In this document: positions 60,802-64,000 of the stretch, one piece after another
Position numbering within the stretch: the first letter of the stretch is position 1
Layout of the letters: each line of letters starts with the position of its first letter
Origin: RPRB01 sp035501615
Lineage (GTDB): Bacteria > Myxococcota > Myxococcia > Myxococcales > Myxococcaceae
Length of the DNA: 64,000 nt
Direction of reading: 5' to 3'
Assembly (NCBI GenBank): GCA_035501615.1
Contig: DATJVY010000019.1
Span: 11,606-75,605 of the forward strand
Position numbers and translations under genes: made by a program
The notes under the pieces: generated by a model
Databases searched by the model: none
What the model was told of the DNA's origin: nothing
What the model saw: the letters and a program-made list of their open reading frames with translations, nothing else

Positions 60802-61884
60802 GTGACGGGGCCCGGGGACTCCCCGGGCCCCTCCCCCTCGCGCCCCACCTTGCTGTCCGGTCAGGTCGTCCGCTGGGACGGCGCGGCGGGCGAGCTCGAT
60901 ACCGGAGGTCGGACCTTTCCCTTCACGCTGCGCGAGGTGGTGGGCTTCCATCCGGTGCCCGGTCTCACCGCGATGGCCGAGCTCGGCGACGACGGCAGCG
61001 TCCTGCGGCTCACCCTCCCCGGCCATCCGGCGCGCGCCGAGCCGGCCCAGGCGCGCTCGTTCGGCTGGGCGGCGGTGCTCGTCGCCGAGGAGCTCGGGGC
61101 GAGCAGCGCCCGCTGGCAGCAGTCGCTCGGCCCGGGGCTTCCGGGCGGGGCTCGCCTCGTGGCGCGGGCGCTCCCCGAGGGTGGAACGCTGGTCGAGGCG
61201 CGCTGGCCCGGGGCGCACGTCCTCGTGCGCGAGCGGCGCGTGGCCGAGCCCGGCGAGCTCGAGCGCCGCCTCCTCCCGCCGGGCACGGCGCTGCCCGAGG
61301 TGCGGTGGGAGGTGCTGCCTTCGGGCGTGCTCCCCGCCGAGGAGCGGCGGCTCCTCGGCCCCGAGGCAGCGGACCCCTGGGCCCAGGGCGGGGCGACGCG
61401 GCTCCTGGTGCGGATCCTCCGCGCGGCGCTCGACGCCGGCGGGAGCGCGCTCCTGCTCGAGCACGCCGGACGGCTGGTGCTCGGCCGGGACGAGGCGCGG
61501 GCGCGGCTCGGGGACCCCGACGATCTCGAGGCTCGCCCCTTCGGCGCGTTCGTCGACTGGGCGCTCACCCCGGACCGCCGGAGCTACCGCACCCTGGGAA
61601 TGGCGGTGGCCGGAGGCGAAGATCTGGAGCTCGACGTCGTCCACGCCGGGAGCGAGGTCGAGCTGGACAGCGCCGAGTCCGCGCTGCTGTTCGGCTGTCA
61701 CCTCCAGGTCCGGGGCCCGCGGCTCTTGGAGGAAGGCGAGGTCTTCTACGTCCCCAAGGACGTGCGCATCGGCCCGCGCGGGGCGACCGCCGCGTCGCGG
61801 ACCGGCTACAAGTACCTCGTCGCCCGACCGCGGGCGCAGCCCGGCAGCCCGGGACCTTCGCGCGTCCAGCTCATCCGCGGCTGA
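60802..61884 (+). CDS. Hypothetical protein, start uncertain
   Basis: A 360-residue open frame. The body from LLSGQVVRWDG to the C-terminus has even composition. A C-terminal block (FVDWALTPDRRSYRTLGMAVAG near 249-270) looks conserved, but I do not know the family. The GTG at 60802 lies 20 bases after tRNA-Ala, and its first 10 codons are made of a perfect 11-base-pair hairpin that more likely terminates the tRNA. A TTG at 60850 may be the true start. It is convergent with aceA, with 3 bases between. Confidence 0.6.
   Translation: MTGPGDSPGPSPSRPTLLSGQVVRWDGAAGELDTGGRTFPFTLREVVGFHPVPGLTAMAELGDDGSVLRLTLPGHPARAEPAQARSFGWAAVLVAEELGASSARWQQSLGPGLPGGARLVARALPEGGTLVEARWPGAHVLVRERRVAEPGELERRLLPPGTALPEVRWEVLPSGVLPAEERRLLGPEAADPWAQGGATRLLVRILRAALDAGGSALLLEHAGRLVLGRDEARARLGDPDDLEARPFGAFVDWALTPDRRSYRTLGMAVAGGEDLELDVVHAGSEVELDSAESALLFGCHLQVRGPRLLEEGEVFYVPKDVRIGPRGATAASRTGYKYLVARPRAQPGSPGPSRVQLIRG
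60807..60831 (+). terminator. Perfect 11-bp GC hairpin after tRNA-Ala
   Basis: GGGGCCCGGGG and CCCCGGGCCCC pair perfectly around ACT, 24 bases after the tRNA. It is a strong stem and lacks a T-run. It is the likely end of the tRNA transcript and overlaps the annotated start of the next protein gene. Confidence 0.55.
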
Positions 61885-61887
61885 GCG

Positions 61888-63234
61888 TCAGGCGACCTTG
61901 ACGGTGGCCCTCGCCGGCGCCTCGAAGAACTGCTCGTTCTCGGTCGAGTCGTTCAGCGCGAGCGTGGAGGCCGCCCCCCCGGCGATCACCTGCGCCACCT
62001 CGTCGAAATAGCCGGTCCCCACCTCGCGCTGGTGCTTGGTGGCCGTGTAGCCGGTCGACTCGGCGCCGAACTCCGCCTGCTGGAGCTTGCTGTACGCGGC
62101 CATGCCGTCCTTCGCGTACTCCCGCGCCAAGCTGAACATCGAGTAGTTCAGGGCGTGGAAGCCGGCGAGGGTGACGAACTGGAACTTGTAGCCCATCGCC
62201 CCGAGCTCGCGCTGGAAGCGGGCGATGGTCGCGTCGTCGAGGTGCTTCTTCCAGTTGAACGACGGCGAGCAGTTGTACGCCAGGAGCTTGTTGGGGAACT
62301 TCGCCCGGATGGCCTCGGCGAAGGCGCGCGCCTCGGCGATGTCCGGATGCGAGGTCTCGCACCAGAGGAGGTCCGCGTAGGGGGCGTAGGCCAGACCGCG
62401 GGCGATGGCGTACTCCAGCCCGCCGCGGAGGCGGAAGAAGCCCTCGGGGGTGCGCTCGCCGGGGACGATGAACTCGCGGTCCCGCGGGTCGACGTCGGAG
62501 AGGAGGAGCTTCGCGCTGTCGGCATCCGTCCGGGCGACCAGGAGGGTCGGCACGTCGCAGACGTCGGCGGCGAGACGCGCGGCGACGAGCGTGCGGATGA
62601 ACTGCGAGGTCGGGACGAGCACCTTGCCGCCCATGTGGCCGCACTTCTTCTCCGAGGCGAGCTGATCCTCGAAGTGCACCCCGGCGGCGCCGGCCTCGAT
62701 CATCGACTTCATCAGCTCGAAGGCATTCAGGGGACCGCCGAAGCCCGCCTCGGCGTCGGCGACGATGGGCGCCATCCAGTAGTGGCCGGACTTCCCCTCG
62801 GCGTGTTCGATCTGGTCGGCACGGCGGAGCGCCTGGTTCACCCGACGCACCACCTCGGGGACCGAGTCCACCGGGTAGAGACTCTGGTCGGGGTACATCT
62901 GGCCGGCGGTGTTGGCGTCGGCGGCGACCTGCCAGCCGGAGAGGTAGATGGCCTTGAGGCCGGCGCGGACCATCTGCACCGCCTGGTTGCCGGTGAGCGC
63001 GCCGAGCGCGTGGACGTAGTCCTCGGTGTGGAGCAGCTCCCAGAGGCGGCGCGCCCCCAGCTCGGCGAGCGTGTACGAGATGCGGATGGATCCGCGGAGC
63101 CGATCGACGTCCGACTGCGGATAGGGGCGCACGACACCCTCGAAGCGGCGGGCGTGCAGCGCCTCGTTGCTGCGCGCGGTCGGCGTCGACGCAGCGGCGC
63201 CGGACCCCTCCTTCATCAGCATCCCGATGCTCAT
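61888..63234 (-). CDS. aceA: Isocitrate lyase
   Basis: A 448-residue glyoxylate-cycle enzyme that splits isocitrate into glyoxylate and succinate, for growth on acetate or fatty acids. The catalytic motif KKCGHMGGKVLVP is present, with Cys as the active residue. VADAEAGFGGPLNAFELMK, VHFEDQ and CSPSFNWKKHL are also typical. The ATG at 63234 has GGAGG 8 bases upstream. No malate synthase gene is in the window. A promoter-like region with an inverted repeat lies upstream. Confidence 0.96.
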   Translation of the reverse strand: MSIGMLMKEGSGAAASTPTARSNEALHARRFEGVVRPYPQSDVDRLRGSIRISYTLAELGARRLWELLHTEDYVHALGALTGNQAVQMVRAGLKAIYLSGWQVAADANTAGQMYPDQSLYPVDSVPEVVRRVNQALRRADQIEHAEGKSGHYWMAPIVADAEAGFGGPLNAFELMKSMIEAGAAGVHFEDQLASEKKCGHMGGKVLVPTSQFIRTLVAARLAADVCDVPTLLVARTDADSAKLLLSDVDPRDREFIVPGERTPEGFFRLRGGLEYAIARGLAYAPYADLLWCETSHPDIAEARAFAEAIRAKFPNKLLAYNCSPSFNWKKHLDDATIARFQRELGAMGYKFQFVTLAGFHALNYSMFSLAREYAKDGMAAYSKLQQAEFGAESTGYTATKHQREVGTGYFDEVAQVIAGGAASTLALNDSTENEQFFEAPARATVKVA

Positions 63235-63278
63235 CTTCTCGCCTCCTTGGGGCGGGCTTGACGGGTGCGCGTGAGCCT

Positions 63279-63328
63279 ACAGCACAAAGCTGTCAATTTG
63301 TGTATCGAATGACGTATTGCGCTGTAAA
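63279..63328 (-). promoter_or_regulatory. aceA: Promoter and operator-like repeat of aceA
   Basis: On the minus strand TTTACA (plus 63323-63328) and GATACA (plus 63301-63306) are 16 bases apart, a weak sigma-70 pair. An inverted repeat ACAGC-ACAAA-GCTGT (63279-63293) lies directly after the expected start site and could be an operator. The surrounding region (63235-63498) is distinctly more AT-rich than the genes and holds no open frame I support. Confidence 0.45.
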
Positions 63329-63498
63329 GCTGGAATCCCCCTGAGGAGTCGGCAAGTGGCGCACTCGTTTCGCGAACGCGCCTGTGCAGCCATCGACGTT
63401 AGGAGCGGCGATGGAGCGACTGGTTGTAAATTAGTGAAATTGATGCAGCGTGCCGAGGCCGCCCCGGGTGCGGGGGCCTTCACCCTCCCCAGGGGTGC

Positions 63499-63873
63499 TC
63501 AGCGCTCGACGATGGGGAGGACCGCGCCCGGGGCGTCGGTCTCGGCGCGGGGATGCTCCGGCGGCCGCGCGGCCTCGACCAGGGGCGGTGCGGCTCCGGT
63601 CTCCGGGGCCCCGCGCTGCTTCTTCGGAGTCGCAGCGCCCCGGCAGGTCCGGCACCACGGCTGATTGCGGACGGCGCCGTCGGGCATCTTCCGCAGGCCG
63701 AACTGGGCCAGAGGGCGGACCTGGCGACACTTGAGGCACATCAGGGTGATGAGGACCTCGTGCCCGTCGGCGTCGTAGACCGCGCTCGCCCGCCGCTTCT
63801 TCGGGCGCGGCCCCTCCGCAGCGGAGGGCCTGCGCGCCGGCGGCGCGAGGGCGGGCGTCACCTTGTAGAGCAT
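63499..63873 (-). CDS. Small zinc-ribbon-like protein
   Basis: A 124-residue basic protein. Two CxxC pairs (MCLKCRQV and WCRTCRG, about 26 residues apart) suggest one zinc ribbon near 45-80, with LAQFGLRKMPDG between them. The N-terminus and C-terminus are Ala/Pro/Arg-rich and probably disordered. It may bind nucleic acid or protein; no partner is visible. The ATG at 63873 follows a CAGGACC. Confidence 0.6.
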   Translation of the reverse strand: MLYKVTPALAPPARRPSAAEGPRPKKRRASAVYDADGHEVLITLMCLKCRQVRPLAQFGLRKMPDGAVRNQPWCRTCRGAATPKKQRGAPETGAAPPLVEAARPPEHPRAETDAPGAVLPIVER

Positions 63874-63924
63874 GGTCCTGGATCAACCAGGAGCCCCTGA
63901 CACCCGGGGTGCCCGGCCAGTCGT

Positions 63925-64000
63925 TCAGGGGCGTTGGCGGCGCCGCGGTACGAGGAGGACCAGGCCCAGGAGCAGGACCGCGAGCGCGGGCCCCCCGGGC
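63925..64000 (-). CDS. C-terminal end of a protein with MYXO-CTERM-like tail
   Basis: Only the last 24 residues are in the window: PGGPALAVLLLGLVLLVPRRRQRP would be the end, shown here in parts: GGPALAVLLLGLVLLV is a membrane segment and PRRRQRP an Arg cluster at the very C-terminus. This is the layout of MYXO-CTERM/PEP-CTERM sorting signals of surface proteins. The Cys that normally precedes the segment would lie outside the window. The gene runs beyond 64000. Confidence 0.5.
   Translation of the reverse strand, partial: PGGPALAVLLLGLVLLVPRRRQRP

Overview
The window is a gene-dense, very GC-rich stretch with no rRNA, insertion sequence, phage gene or CRISPR array, and no gene-free gap over 300 bases. 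Several things point to a myxobacterium, probably suborder Cystobacterineae. A three-gene block at 16468-19818 matches the mrpA-mrpB-mrpC locus that controls fruiting-body development in Myxococcus xanthus. Many NtrC-type activators, soluble Ser/Thr kinases, TPR proteins, Cys-rich lipoproteins and DUF4388 proteins are present, and a C-terminal tail at the right edge looks like a MYXO-CTERM sorting signal. The rpsU-yqeY-dnaG-rpoD block is an ordinary chromosomal housekeeping operon, so this is core chromosome and not a mobile island.

Layout. 1-6.3 kb: the start of an unknown gene, clpB, and a three-gene envelope cluster on the minus strand (BamA/TamA-type barrel, a secreted barrel-like protein, a lipoprotein). 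6.5-16.4 kb: a polytopic membrane protein, a fabI plus PHA-synthase-like DUF3141 pair, a META-domain lipoprotein, a D-amino-acid-oxidase-like flavoprotein, and a coupled minus-strand run of amidohydrolase-like protein, RlmI-type methyltransferase, soluble Ser/Thr kinase and truA. 16.5-19.8 kb: mrpA, mrpB and mrpC, with repeated half-sites and a -24/-12-like promoter ahead of mrpC. 19.9-31.3 kb: membrane-bound MutS-like ATPase, M1 aminopeptidase, orphan DNA methyltransferase, DUF1385 protein, rpmE, cpoB and a Cys-rich Pal, a second NtrC-type regulator, a lipoprotein and xthA. 31.4-41.5 kb: a TPR lipoprotein, then an overlapping operon of class A penicillin-binding protein, a VCBS/FG-GAP-like secreted protein, a family-5-like solute-binding protein and an NtrY-like histidine kinase, facing an MXAN_5187-like protein and hpf. 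41.5-49.9 kb: small regulators, a DUF1460 amidase-like protein, an aromatic amino acid decarboxylase, a Rof-like protein, a GAF protein, truD, a DUF4388 protein, a DsbA-like protein and asparaginase. 50.1-54.8 kb: the macromolecular synthesis operon. 54.9-64 kb: alkyltransferase-like protein, a barrel protein, tRNA-Ile(CAU), ctaB, a large TPR protein, tRNA-Ala(CGC), isocitrate lyase, a small zinc-ribbon protein and the tail of a surface protein.

How the genes work together. The central story is the mrp circuit. A soluble histidine kinase and a sigma-54 enhancer-binding regulator sit directly upstream of a CRP/FNR-type regulator that keeps the two-threonine site (T21/T22) and the internal Met26 known from M. 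xanthus MrpC. The gap before mrpC carries four copies of a TTGAACG half-site and a sigma-54-like promoter. A soluble Ser/Thr kinase lies only two genes away from mrpA and could belong to the same pathway. Most of the remaining genes serve the envelope (Pal/CpoB, PBP1A, lipoproteins, barrels) or information processing (TruA, TruD, RlmI, L31, S21, primase, sigma-70, two tRNAs).

Limits. All functions were read from translated sequence and remembered family features, with no database search. Long open frames opposite real genes are treated as GC-driven shadows. Start codons were chosen from ribosome-binding sites, gene overlaps and signal peptides, and doubtful ones are marked.
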